DNA of 41,197 nt from VFKU01 sp964620045 (GTDB lineage: Bacteria > Hydrogenedentota > Hydrogenedentia > Hydrogenedentales > GCA-2746185), in the NCBI GenBank assembly GCA_964620045.1, contig CAZUJL010000030.1:1-41197 (forward strand), written 5' to 3'. Numbering within the stretch: the stretch's first letter is position 1; every line of letters begins with the position of its first letter. The translations under genes and the position numbers were made by a program. Under the pieces are notes generated by a model, which was not told the origin of the DNA, did no database searches, and saw only the letters and a list, made by a program, of their open reading frames with translations. Positions 22,499 through 29,813 of the stretch are shown one piece after another.

Positions 22499-23917
22499 AT
22501 GGGGAAACGAGCCAACAATAAAACCGAGGTACCCGCGGCGTCTGGCGCGTCGCGTGTGCTCTTGGCGAGCAACGACGCCGAGTATTCCCAGGGAATCAGC
22601 CATTTCCTGGAATCCGAGGCCTTTACCGTCGATCGCTGCCACGATGCGCAGGGCGTCCTTCGCCTGACCGGTGTGCACGAATATGCCGTCGCGGTGCTCG
22701 ACCTCGACCTCGCCGAAGAAGCCGGGTTGGATCTGGTTACGTTTATACATCGCCGCCATCCGGACACCCGCGTCGTGTTGATCTTCGATCCGGCCAAGAT
22801 GGAGCAGGCGATAGAAGGCCTGCGCCGCGGCGCGTTTTTCTATTTGCCAAAGAGCGCGCAGCCGTCCGACGTCGCGCTGGTGGTGGACAAGGCCGTGCAC
22901 GAAGCGGCCGTGCGCACGGCGCTGAACACGCACGAGCAGGAGGCCTTCGAAGGCCTCATCGGCAACACGCCCGCGATGCGCCGCGTGATGGATCTGATCC
23001 AGAAGGTCGCGCCGACGGACAGCACGGTGCTGCTGCTCGGCGAAAGCGGCACGGGTAAAGAAGTAATGGCGAACACGATCCACCGCCTCAGCATGCGCCG
23101 CGATCGGCCGTTCATCGCGATCAACTGCGCCGCGCTGCCGGAGCAGATTCTCGAGAGCGAACTCTTCGGCCACGTGAAGGGCGCGTTCACCGGCGCGGAT
23201 TCCGACAAAGTCGGTCTCTTCGAAGAAGCCGAAGGCGGCACGCTGTTTCTCGACGAAGTCGGCGACATGGCGCTGGTGTCGCAAGCCAAATTGCTGCGCG
23301 TGTTGCAGAGCGGCGAGATCCGCCGCGTGGGCGACACCGCCGTGCGCCACGTCGACGTCCGCATTCTCGCGGCGACGAACCGCGACTTGCTCGAAGACGT
23401 GCGCGACACGCGCTTCCGCGAAGACTTGTATTTCCGCCTGAACGTGATCCAGATCGTGATCCCGCCGCTGCGCGAACGGCCCGACGCGATCGCGGGACTC
23501 ACCCGCGAATTTTTGAAGCGATACAACCGCAAGTTCGGCAAGAACATCGTACAGATCGACGACGCCGCCTGGACGCTGCTGCGCGCGTATCCATACCCCG
23601 GCAACATCCGCGAACTCGAGAGCACGCTCGCGCACGCCGTCATCGTCGCCGAAGGCACGACCATCGGCATGGACGACCTCCCGGACGCCGTCCGCTTTGG
23701 CCACGGCCTCGGCGGCCGCCGCGGACTGCCCCACCTGCGCGAGGACGACTCCCTGCCGACGCTGCAGGACATGGAAAAGGACCTGATCGAAAAGGCCCTG
23801 GAAAAACTCAAGGGCAACCAGACCGAAGTGGCCAAAACCCTCGGAATTTCGCGATCCACGCTGTGGCGAAAGTTAAAAGAATATAACATCGCCAAGCCGG
23901 AAAACGCCCCCGAATAG
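22499..23917 (+). CDS. Sigma-54-dependent response regulator (NtrC family: receiver, AAA+, Fis-type HTH)
   Basis: 472 residues in three domains. The receiver (about 18-135) keeps the phospho-acceptor Asp68 (VLDLDL) and Lys118 (YLPK), but the acidic pair that holds Mg2+ is replaced by Ser-Asn (ASND, 23-26), so phosphorylation may be weak or absent. The AAA+ domain (about 152-385) has Walker A GESGTGKE, the sigma-54 contact loop GAFTGA, Walker B GGTLFLDEVGD, ATNRDL and FREDLYFRLNV. A Fis-type helix-turn-helix ends the protein (NQTEVAKTLGISRSTLWRKL). It activates sigma-54 promoters by ATP-driven remodelling. No histidine kinase is adjacent. The MshEN-HDOD gene follows, and a role in pilus or surface-behaviour control is inference from context. 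Confidence 0.93.
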   Translation: MGKRANNKTEVPAASGASRVLLASNDAEYSQGISHFLESEAFTVDRCHDAQGVLRLTGVHEYAVAVLDLDLAEEAGLDLVTFIHRRHPDTRVVLIFDPAKMEQAIEGLRRGAFFYLPKSAQPSDVALVVDKAVHEAAVRTALNTHEQEAFEGLIGNTPAMRRVMDLIQKVAPTDSTVLLLGESGTGKEVMANTIHRLSMRRDRPFIAINCAALPEQILESELFGHVKGAFTGADSDKVGLFEEAEGGTLFLDEVGDMALVSQAKLLRVLQSGEIRRVGDTAVRHVDVRILAATNRDLLEDVRDTRFREDLYFRLNVIQIVIPPLRERPDAIAGLTREFLKRYNRKFGKNIVQIDDAAWTLLRAYPYPGNIRELESTLAHAVIVAEGTTIGMDDLPDAVRFGHGLGGRRGLPHLREDDSLPTLQDMEKDLIEKALEKLKGNQTEVAKTLGISRSTLWRKLKEYNIAKPENAPE

Positions 23918-23938
23918 CCCCGCACGCTCCGAAATCGC

Positions 23939-23948
23939 GTGGTATAAT
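23939..23948 (+). promoter_or_regulatory. Extended -10 promoter for the MshEN-HDOD gene
   Basis: GTGGTATAAT with a perfect TATAAT at 23943-23948 and a TGn extension. The RNA would start near 23955, close to a possible ATG at 23958 and about 66 bases before the preferred ATG at 24021. Confidence 0.55.
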
Positions 23949-24020
23949 TTCACCGGAATGGGGGTGCGTTGGCCTGTTCGGGACGCACGATGGGTGTTTT
24001 TTCATCGGGGGATCGGCCGC

Positions 24021-25346
24021 ATGGGCCCGCGTCTCGAGACAGCCAACACTGGTATAGGCCGCATGCTGGTTTCCGCCGGCCTTATCACGGAAAACCAGCT
24101 CAAAGATGCCGCCGCCGTCACCAACGAGGTCGGCGATCGGCTCGTGAACGTCCTCCTCGCGCAGGGCGCGCTCGACTCCAAGCGCTTCGTCGAGTTTCTC
24201 GCGCAGCCCGGCCGCTCGCAGTCCGTCGAGCTCGGCGACTTCGATATCGCGTCCGACATCATCTCGCTCGTGCCGCGCAACTTCGCCGTCATGCACAAGG
24301 TCGTGCCGGTCGAACGCGAAGGCCGCCTGCTCACCATCGCCACCACGGGCCCGCTCGAATCCGCCGTCGTCGAGGCGCTCGCCGATCACACCGGGCTCAG
24401 CATCAAGACGCTGATTTGCCCCACCGACGCCGTGCGCCGCAGTCTCGCGCGCCACTACGAAGGCGTGCCCGGCAGCCAGACGGGCCTCGGCAACCTCGAA
24501 GGTCCGCTGAAGCTGAACATGGCCGTCTCCATGCTGCGCCACATCGAATCGCTGCCCGCGCTTCCCGGCACGGTGAACAAAGTCCGCGAGATCATCTACG
24601 ACAAAGACGGCTCCGCCTCGCAAGTCGCCGAAGCCATCTCACAGGACCCCGCGATCGCCGCCAAGGTGCTCCGCGTCGCGAACAGCGCCGCCTACGGCTT
24701 CAGCCACAAAGTCGACAGCGTGCAGCTCGCGGTCTCGCTGCTCGGCCTGGTGGAGACCTACTCCATCGTCGTGTCGTCCGCCGTCATCAACGTCTTCGAC
24801 AAGTCGCGCACCTTCGACTACATGGCCTTCTGGCTCGAGTCGCAGACCTGCGCGCGCGTCGCGCGGGCGCTCTCGAAATTCCTCGAACTCAAAAACCAGT
24901 CCGGAATTTTCTCCGCCGGTCTGCTGCACGACATCGGCCGCGTCGCCCTCGTGCAGATCGTGCCCAAGCACTACGAACGCATCAGCCCCGCGGTGAACGG
25001 CCTCGACCTCGTAAAGGCCGAGGGCGAAGTGCTCGGCCTCACGCACACCGAAGCCGGCTACGAACTCGCGCTGCACTGGGACCTTCCCGCCGAACTCGCC
25101 GAGTGCATCCGCTTCCACCACGCGCCGCAGCACGCCTCCGAACAGCACCGCGGCATCGTGTCCATCATCAACGTCGCCGAAGCCGTCGCCCGCACGCCAC
25201 ACAAACCCGGCGAACCGCTCGACATCGATCTCTCCGAATGCGAAGCGAGCCTGCGCTTCCTCGACCTCAAAGAAGAAGAAGTCGCCGAAGTCGCGATCTC
25301 CGTCCCGCGCCCCTCCACCAGCGACACGCTCTGGTCCCCGGCGTAA
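24021..25346 (+). CDS. MshEN (GspE N-terminal) plus HDOD domain signalling protein
   Basis: 441 residues from the ATG at 24021, preceded by GGGGGATCGG; an ATG at 23958 would add 21 residues without domain character. Residues 1-150 are an MshEN/T2SSE-N module: GIGRMLVSAGLITENQLKDA, then GDRLVNVLLAQGALDSKRF, then VPRNFAVMHKVVPVEREG and TGPLESAVVEALADHTG. This fold binds c-di-GMP in MshE-type ATPases. After a linker, an HDOD domain (about 175-380) shows LPALPGTVNKVREII, AISQDPAIAAKVLRVANSA and LLHDIGRVAL, with His-Asp as in HD-type proteins. HDOD proteins are regulatory scaffolds without known catalysis. The combination suggests a second-messenger-responsive regulator, probably acting with the preceding sigma-54 activator or the pilus ATPases. 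Confidence 0.85.
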   Translation: MGPRLETANTGIGRMLVSAGLITENQLKDAAAVTNEVGDRLVNVLLAQGALDSKRFVEFLAQPGRSQSVELGDFDIASDIISLVPRNFAVMHKVVPVEREGRLLTIATTGPLESAVVEALADHTGLSIKTLICPTDAVRRSLARHYEGVPGSQTGLGNLEGPLKLNMAVSMLRHIESLPALPGTVNKVREIIYDKDGSASQVAEAISQDPAIAAKVLRVANSAAYGFSHKVDSVQLAVSLLGLVETYSIVVSSAVINVFDKSRTFDYMAFWLESQTCARVARALSKFLELKNQSGIFSAGLLHDIGRVALVQIVPKHYERISPAVNGLDLVKAEGEVLGLTHTEAGYELALHWDLPAELAECIRFHHAPQHASEQHRGIVSIINVAEAVARTPHKPGEPLDIDLSECEASLRFLDLKEEEVAEVAISVPRPSTSDTLWSPA

Positions 25347-25354
25347 ACCTAATC

Positions 25355-25479
25355 CGTAGCGCCGCCGTCTCGGCGGCAAAGAGATAGACCCGCACACGGA
25401 GAAGAGTCCGGCGCACACCAATCCCATGCCATCGCGCGCATGGCCGGCCATCCATTGCCGGCGGGACGCCGGCGCTACG
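25355..25479. repeat. Inverted-repeat element B with 23-bp hairpin arms
   Basis: The arms 25355-25377 and 25457-25479 are inverted copies matching at 20 of 23 positions, both starting CGTAGCGCCG from the outside. Each arm folds on itself (GCCGCCG-TCT-CGGCGGC; GCCGGCG-GGA-CGCCGGC). The interior carries GGCGCACACCAA, the same 12-mer as element A. It is non-coding and lies 8 bases after the MshEN-HDOD stop codon, at the left edge of the accessory island. Confidence 0.75.
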
Positions 25480-25484
25480 AATAC

Positions 25485-25511
25485 GGGCGACCACAAGGGG
25501 CCGCTCCTACA
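25485..25511. repeat. Short repeat fragment, single arm
   Basis: GGGCGACCACAAGGGGCCGC followed by TCCTACA. On the reverse strand it reads TGTAGGAGCGGCCCC and on, resembling the outer GTAGGGGCGG arm of element D at 29742. No partner arm is present nearby, so it looks like a solo or decayed copy next to element B. The rest of the 25512-25620 gap shows nothing recognisable. Confidence 0.4.
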
Positions 25512-25620
25512 GAATTAATCGTCCAAGTTGGCGTGAATTGCCAGTACATTCCCCATAGCCCTGAAAGGGCGATCTAGGCTAAGCGAGGCAACGAACGCCG
25601 TAATCCCCCCGCAATTTACC

Positions 25621-25649
25621 TTGACATAATTTATAAGTATAGGTTATAT
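25621..25649 (+). promoter_or_regulatory. Strong leaderless promoter with overlapping operator for the toxin-antitoxin pair
   Basis: TTGACA (25621-25626, perfect -35), 17-base spacer, TTATAT (25644-25649), then 6 bases to the ATG at 25656, so transcription should start at the ATG itself. The inverted repeat TATAA-GTATAGG-TTATA (25632-25648) covers the spacer and the -10, as expected for repression by the antitoxin. No ribosome-binding sequence precedes the ATG. Confidence 0.7.
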
Positions 25650-25655
25650 TTGTGC

Positions 25656-26015
25656 ATGGCATGGGAAGTCGAGGTCACGGATGAATTTAAGGCATGGTGG
25701 CGCAGCCTATCGGAGGCCGAACAAGAAGATGTCGATGCCCATATTAGTGCCCTCGAAACATTTGGCCCAAACCTGCGATTTCCAAAATCATCTGGGATAA
25801 GCACATCGAAGCATTCCCATATGCGGGAATTGCTAATTCAGCATGACGGTTCTCCGTATAGAGTGCTCTATGCGTTCGATCCGAGGCGAGTAGCGATAGT
25901 TCTCGTCGGTGGTGATAAAACAGGCAATGATAGATGGTATGAAGAATACGTACCCATAGCCGACAGGCTATACGATGAATACTTAATAGAATTACAAAAA
26001 GAAGGATTACTCTAA
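25656..26015 (+). CDS. HigB/Gp49-like toxin of a type II toxin-antitoxin pair (RelE/ParE superfamily)
   Basis: 119 residues from the ATG at 25656; a TTG two codons earlier is possible but unneeded. The order EVEVTDEFKAWWRSLSEAEQ, HMRELLIQHDGSPYRVLYAFDPRR, IVLVGGDKTGNDRWYEE, PIADRLYDEYLIEL is characteristic of phage-derived Gp49-like HigB toxins, ribosome-dependent mRNA endonucleases. Basic residues around the YRVLYAFDPRR strand are likely RNA contacts. The stop codon overlaps the antitoxin start (TAATG), giving the toxin-first order typical of higBA. The AT-richer composition and flanking repeats indicate acquisition. Activity is assumed intact because no truncation is visible. Confidence 0.88.
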   Translation: MAWEVEVTDEFKAWWRSLSEAEQEDVDAHISALETFGPNLRFPKSSGISTSKHSHMRELLIQHDGSPYRVLYAFDPRRVAIVLVGGDKTGNDRWYEEYVPIADRLYDEYLIELQKEGLL

Positions 26016-26353
26016 TGTCGCGTTCATACAAGACCTTACGGGACAGTATGTCGCCCGAATCTCGCGCGCGTGCCGAGATTAAAGCCAAAGCGCTCATCCA
26101 CGAGCTTCGTCTTGCAGATTTGCGAGAGGCAATTAATAAGACACAATCTGAAGTGGCTATCGAAATGGGAGTATCTCAGGCCGCTGTCTCTCAAATCGAA
26201 AGCGGCAAGGGATTCTCTCTGGCAACTCTGGCTGGCTACGTTCGAGCGATGGGTGCCGAGCTTATTATTTCAGCGCGATATGAAGATGAAGATGTGCGAC
26301 TACCCTTGGAAAACCTTATCCCGCGCCAAATGCGAAAAATAGGCAGTCACTGA
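26015..26353 (+). CDS. HigA-like XRE-family antitoxin
   Basis: 112 residues starting at the ATG that overlaps the toxin stop. The N-terminal 45 residues are a charged helical region (SPESRARAEIKAKALIHELRLADLREA) likely to bind the toxin. The Cro/C1-type helix-turn-helix follows: TQSEVAIEMGVSQAAVSQIESGKGFSLATLAGYVRAMGAEL (about 49-89, here continuous). It neutralises the HigB-like toxin and probably represses the shared promoter through the inverted repeat at 25632-25648. Translational coupling through TAATG keeps the two products in step. A repeat-bearing gap and the restriction-modification gene, on the opposite strand, follow. Confidence 0.88.
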   Translation: MSRSYKTLRDSMSPESRARAEIKAKALIHELRLADLREAINKTQSEVAIEMGVSQAAVSQIESGKGFSLATLAGYVRAMGAELIISARYEDEDVRLPLENLIPRQMRKIGSH

Positions 26354-26379
26354 CCTTATCGAAACCAGGCCCCGCCCTT

Positions 26380-26466
26380 GCTCTTCCTCTGCGTTCCTCT
26401 GTGCCTCTGTGGTTAAATTGCCCTTGACCTTCCTTCGCGCCCTTTGCGGTTAATCGCCCTTGACCT
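26380..26466. repeat. Low-complexity dispersed-type repeats with a tandem unit
   Basis: The stretch reads CTTCCTCTGCGTTCCTCTGT and on, then two related units: GGTTAAATTGCCCTTGACCT (26411-26430) and GGTTAATCGCCCTTGACCT (26448-26466). On the other strand these are ACCACAGAGG- and ACCGCAAAGG-type sequences, which I recall as widely scattered in many bacterial genomes. It separates the antitoxin gene from the restriction-modification gene and has no coding signal on the plus strand. Confidence 0.5.
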
Positions 26467-26596
26467 CGCCCTTCTTCCCGCTCCGCGCTCCCCGCTTCAC
26501 CCCCCGGCCCTTTTTCCCCGGCGCATCCACCGGCGCCAACGGCGCCGTCAGCGATTCATACAACCTGAACAAAAACTCCACACGCTCCCGGCAGTT
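26450..26596 (-). pseudogene. Possible C-terminal remnant in another frame just after the type IIG stop codon
   Basis: Directly after the restriction-modification stop, a different minus-strand frame reads NCRERVEFLFRLYESLTAPL and then a Lys/Arg-rich tail (GKKGRGVKRGARSGKK) before its own stop at 26450. The amphipathic helix plus basic tail looks like the end of a real protein, not random sequence. It has no start of its own. It may be the tail of a deleted gene or the original C-terminus of the enzyme lost by frameshift. Weak evidence. Confidence 0.3.
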
Positions 26597-29500
26597 TACC
26601 TCGTCGCTTCTTCCACGATTTTGATCTCCGCCTCGGTCAATCCATAAAGCTCGTACACGAGGCGATCGATCTCGCGATCCGTGCGTTCAATCTCGCGTTC
26701 GATTAAAGTCCGATCATGGGGCGTTTTCGCGCGATCGAGAAGCCCTATCGACTTCGTCATCGAATTGCAGGTAGATGCAATTTGTTCGGTCAGCAAGCCG
26801 TCTCGTGGTGGAGTTGGTATAGGCAATAGTGAGAGCACCGTCGGCTTTACCTGAGCTAAGACGCGTCCTTCTTCCATTGCGAGCAATCGGTAAAGAAAAG
26901 TTGACAGCGTGCTATTGAGGACGGCAAGTACACATTCCGACGAAAACTCGGGTCGGACGGCAAACAGGTAAATGCCGTCCGTAGCGAACATCTTATGGTC
27001 GTCTATCGCTAAAACTGGCCGATCTTGGGTAATCACGCCAAGAATTTTTTTGGTTTTTTGAAAGATTTGTTCGTCGCGTGACCGATGCAGTGCGTATAAC
27101 GGATGCTTGCCCTGTTGAACTTCCTTACAGGTTATCGCATCGGCAAACGAATCGATAAATCGGCAGATATTGGGAATGGTGGCGAAATCGGTATCGCGAG
27201 TTGTATAGATCACGAATCTTTGGTCATGGTCAACCGAGTACCGTCTAACTTCACGCCCGCCAGTCAGCACAGGTCGTAGATGCGAAAGTTCAAGCTTGTA
27301 TTTTGAAATGTCTGCTTTACTGACAATAAATGCGTCCTTAAGATCGGGACTTACACCGCGTTGAATGCCGTCATCGTCAACAAATTCTCTAAGCCTTGTG
27401 GGCACTTTCTTGAGTAGGTCGACCAACACTCCGTAGGCTTCAAAGTTGCGAGTAATAAATAGGCATCCCGGTATTTCGGAGAATAAGCTCTGCTTTACCG
27501 TAGAGAATGAAGAGTCGCTTTGAATATAAGAGGGTTTTTCTAAGGATTCGATCGTAGCCATATCAGCAACGGAAGTGCCTATCCCTTCAGTACCGGAATT
27601 GTGGATCGTAAAAAGGCAGGTCGGTCGAGTAACACCGTGAAAAACATTTCCTCCGTTCACGATCGTTTCGATGGCAAAGTTTTCTGTGAGATACCTTCGC
27701 AAAGGCTCGTTATCACCTTGATATAGAAGAACGTCGGGAACGATCATTCCTAGACGCCCGTTTGGACAAACCAAGCTTGTTCCTTTATCGATGAAATACA
27801 TGAACGAATCAATCATTCTTTTCACGATTCGCGCATGTCTTTGACGAAGGAACTTCTTCTCTCGTTCGGTTAGTTCTGCACCCCACGGTGGATTGCCAAT
27901 CACCGCATCGAACCCCGGATTCTCCCCGGCAAAAACATTTTCAAACTCCGCCTTCCAATCAAAGGCATTGATCCTGCGCCGGTCGCCATCCGGCAACGTG
28001 GCGTTTTCCGGATCGTCGTAGAAGTCAGGACCGATTAGCGAGTTTCCGCATTTGATGTTGTTGTCAAGATCGGGCAAGGCGCGTTCATGGAATAGCTGCA
28101 AATTGACGTTGAGAGTGTTGTCGTTTTCGCCCTCGAGCACTTTGAGCAAGAGGGAGAGCTTGGTCACTTCGACGGCCTGCGGGTCGATGTCTACACCGTA
28201 GATGTGATCCAGCAGGATGCGCTTACGCTCTTGCGTGGAGAGGCGATAATCCTTGCCACGGCCAGCCTCGCGGAGTCGCGGCGTCTTTCCTTTGAGATGT
28301 CTGTCGATTTCTTCCGGCGACATTGTGTACTGCGCGAGATACCAGTTAAGCAGTTCCTGGTAAGTGCCGATCAGGAAGGTACCGGAGCCGCAGGCGGGAT
28401 CGAGCGCGCGGAGTGGGTGGGCGTCCTTGGCGCGGTTCTTCCCGGCGACTTCCTCGGGTGACTTTCCTTCGAGCAGTTTACCGACCGTCTGTTTGACGAT
28501 GTAGTCCACGATGTACGTGGGCGTGTAATAAACGCCGCCGGCCTTTTTGACATCCGGCTTGTCCTCAATGGTGACCTTGAGACCCTTTGGCGTGATGACT
28601 TTGCCGAGAAACTGCTCGTAGACTTGGCCGAGGATGTCGGCAGGCAACACGGAGAATTCATAGGGGCTGTCTGGGTAGTAGAGATGTTTCAGGATTTCCT
28701 TGAGCGGCTTGTCATCAATTTCGAGCTTGAGCGTCCAAGTGTCCGGCGTGCCGCGTTCCTTTTCGTGCCGGAAATGGAATAGGCCGGAGTTGTAGCGTTC
28801 GTCGGCACGGTGGAAAAGCACCTGCAGGCGATCATAGACGCGATCGCCGCTAGTGAGGCCCAACAGTTGGGCATACGGTTCGATTCCGCGATCTTCGCAG
28901 ATGCGCAGGAAGATGATGCGGTCGATTGTTTTTTGTACCGCCTCGTTTAGCTCGTGTGGCGCAAGGCCCTTGTCGCGATTGCGCAAGTTGATGTTTCTGG
29001 CGAGCAAATCGCGCCAGCGTTCGATTTCCTTCAGAAACGCTTCGTCGACTTCTGCTGTGCCGCGTTTTTTCTTTTTGGACTCGACATATTTGTCGAACGA
29101 GCCTAGTAGGATCGCTTCCTTGCTGAAAACCGAAGCGATCTCATCCCACTTTTCTTCGTATTTGTCGTAAGTGAAGTATTCAGTGCGTGCTGCACTGGAT
29201 GAGTCAGACTTGTCCGGCTTCACGCGGCAGTCGTAGACCGCAAATTCGTCGAAGTCGGTGAGAATGCTGACGGGGAGCTTGGCGGACCACGCATAGCGGC
29301 GGAGCTGCAATGCGGCGTCTTTGGAGTCCTTGAGTAGGACTGATGGCTTTTTGGCTTCGAGAAAAAACTTCGGTGTCTGGCCGATACGGAAGCAGTAGTC
29401 CGGCGCTTTCGTGGTTGCGCCCATCTTGATGCTGAATTCGTGGATAACATCACGGTACGCTTCGGCGTGGCCGCTTTTGTTATGAACGTCCCACCCTAGC

Positions 29501-29625
29501 GCCGCGAACATAGGATCAATGAAATCGACCCGCACTTGGGTCTCATTGTAGCTACCGCTCATGTATGTGTCGCGATTGCGGTCAAAATTTTCGACCAACC
29601 GGCGAATGGCGTCGGGGGCAGGCAT
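26596..29625 (-). CDS. Type IIG restriction-modification enzyme (Eco57I-like nuclease-methyltransferase fusion)
   Basis: 1009 residues from the ATG at 29625; a longer open frame to 29781 crosses repeat element D and is rejected. The N-terminal nuclease domain has PD...EAK (Asp76, Glu90, Lys92: APDYCFRIGQ, FFLEAKKPS). A helical connector follows (about 150-330, HELNEAVQKTIDRIIFLRICEDRGI), then the adenine methyltransferase with GGVYYTPTYIVDYIV, motif I LDPACGSGTFL (about 405), VDIDPQAVEVTKLSL and motif IV GNPPWG (about 576). The C-terminal third is a TaqI-type target-recognition region (RDEQIFQKTKKI, LLPIPTPP). One chain therefore cuts and methylates DNA. The gene is AT-richer than the chromosome around it and lies beside a toxin-antitoxin pair, so it is probably a mobile defence gene. 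Confidence 0.92.
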   Translation of the reverse strand: MPAPDAIRRLVENFDRNRDTYMSGSYNETQVRVDFIDPMFAALGWDVHNKSGHAEAYRDVIHEFSIKMGATTKAPDYCFRIGQTPKFFLEAKKPSVLLKDSKDAALQLRRYAWSAKLPVSILTDFDEFAVYDCRVKPDKSDSSSAARTEYFTYDKYEEKWDEIASVFSKEAILLGSFDKYVESKKKKRGTAEVDEAFLKEIERWRDLLARNINLRNRDKGLAPHELNEAVQKTIDRIIFLRICEDRGIEPYAQLLGLTSGDRVYDRLQVLFHRADERYNSGLFHFRHEKERGTPDTWTLKLEIDDKPLKEILKHLYYPDSPYEFSVLPADILGQVYEQFLGKVITPKGLKVTIEDKPDVKKAGGVYYTPTYIVDYIVKQTVGKLLEGKSPEEVAGKNRAKDAHPLRALDPACGSGTFLIGTYQELLNWYLAQYTMSPEEIDRHLKGKTPRLREAGRGKDYRLSTQERKRILLDHIYGVDIDPQAVEVTKLSLLLKVLEGENDNTLNVNLQLFHERALPDLDNNIKCGNSLIGPDFYDDPENATLPDGDRRRINAFDWKAEFENVFAGENPGFDAVIGNPPWGAELTEREKKFLRQRHARIVKRMIDSFMYFIDKGTSLVCPNGRLGMIVPDVLLYQGDNEPLRRYLTENFAIETIVNGGNVFHGVTRPTCLFTIHNSGTEGIGTSVADMATIESLEKPSYIQSDSSFSTVKQSLFSEIPGCLFITRNFEAYGVLVDLLKKVPTRLREFVDDDGIQRGVSPDLKDAFIVSKADISKYKLELSHLRPVLTGGREVRRYSVDHDQRFVIYTTRDTDFATIPNICRFIDSFADAITCKEVQQGKHPLYALHRSRDEQIFQKTKKILGVITQDRPVLAIDDHKMFATDGIYLFAVRPEFSSECVLAVLNSTLSTFLYRLLAMEEGRVLAQVKPTVLSLLPIPTPPRDGLLTEQIASTCNSMTKSIGLLDRAKTPHDRTLIEREIERTDREIDRLVYELYGLTEAEIKIVEEATR

Positions 29626-29741
29626 TGGACTGGCAAATCTCCAGTGGTGGCAAAGAGGGTGTAACTCTCCGCCAGCGTCCGCCGAGAGTACACGACTGTC
29701 TATCTTTACTGCGACACCGCATCGCGCAACGGCATCGACCC

Positions 29742-29813
29742 GTAGGGGCGGGGCCCTGTCCCCGCCCTGCATATGCGGCAAGACCCAGGGCGGCCACGGG
29801 GGGCCGCCCCTAC
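29742..29813. repeat. Inverted-repeat element D with hairpin arms
   Basis: A 72-bp element with perfect 10-bp ends GTAGGGGCGG (29742-29751) and CCGCCCCTAC (29804-29813). Each end continues into its own hairpin: GGCGGGG-CCCTGT-CCCCGCC and GGCGGCC-ACGGGG-GGCCGCC. It has the same twin-hairpin plan as elements A and B but a different sequence. It lies 117 bases upstream of the restriction-modification start codon, at the right edge of the island. Confidence 0.75.

Noticed and set aside
22388..23734. Minus-strand open frame of about 450 codons opposite the sigma-54 activator
   Set aside because: The plus strand encodes intact AAA+ and HTH motifs; the antisense product is compositionally biased.
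23969..25387. Second plus-strand frame of 472 codons overlapping the MshEN-HDOD gene
   Set aside because: Arg/Ala-rich out-of-frame product; the other frame carries the conserved domains.
26380..26466. Repeats at 26380-26466 considered as a CRISPR array
   Set aside because: Only two degenerate units with no regular spacers.
29626..29781. Upstream extension of the type IIG enzyme frame
   Set aside because: It reads through repeat element D and lacks homology-like character; conserved sequence begins at the ATG at 29625.
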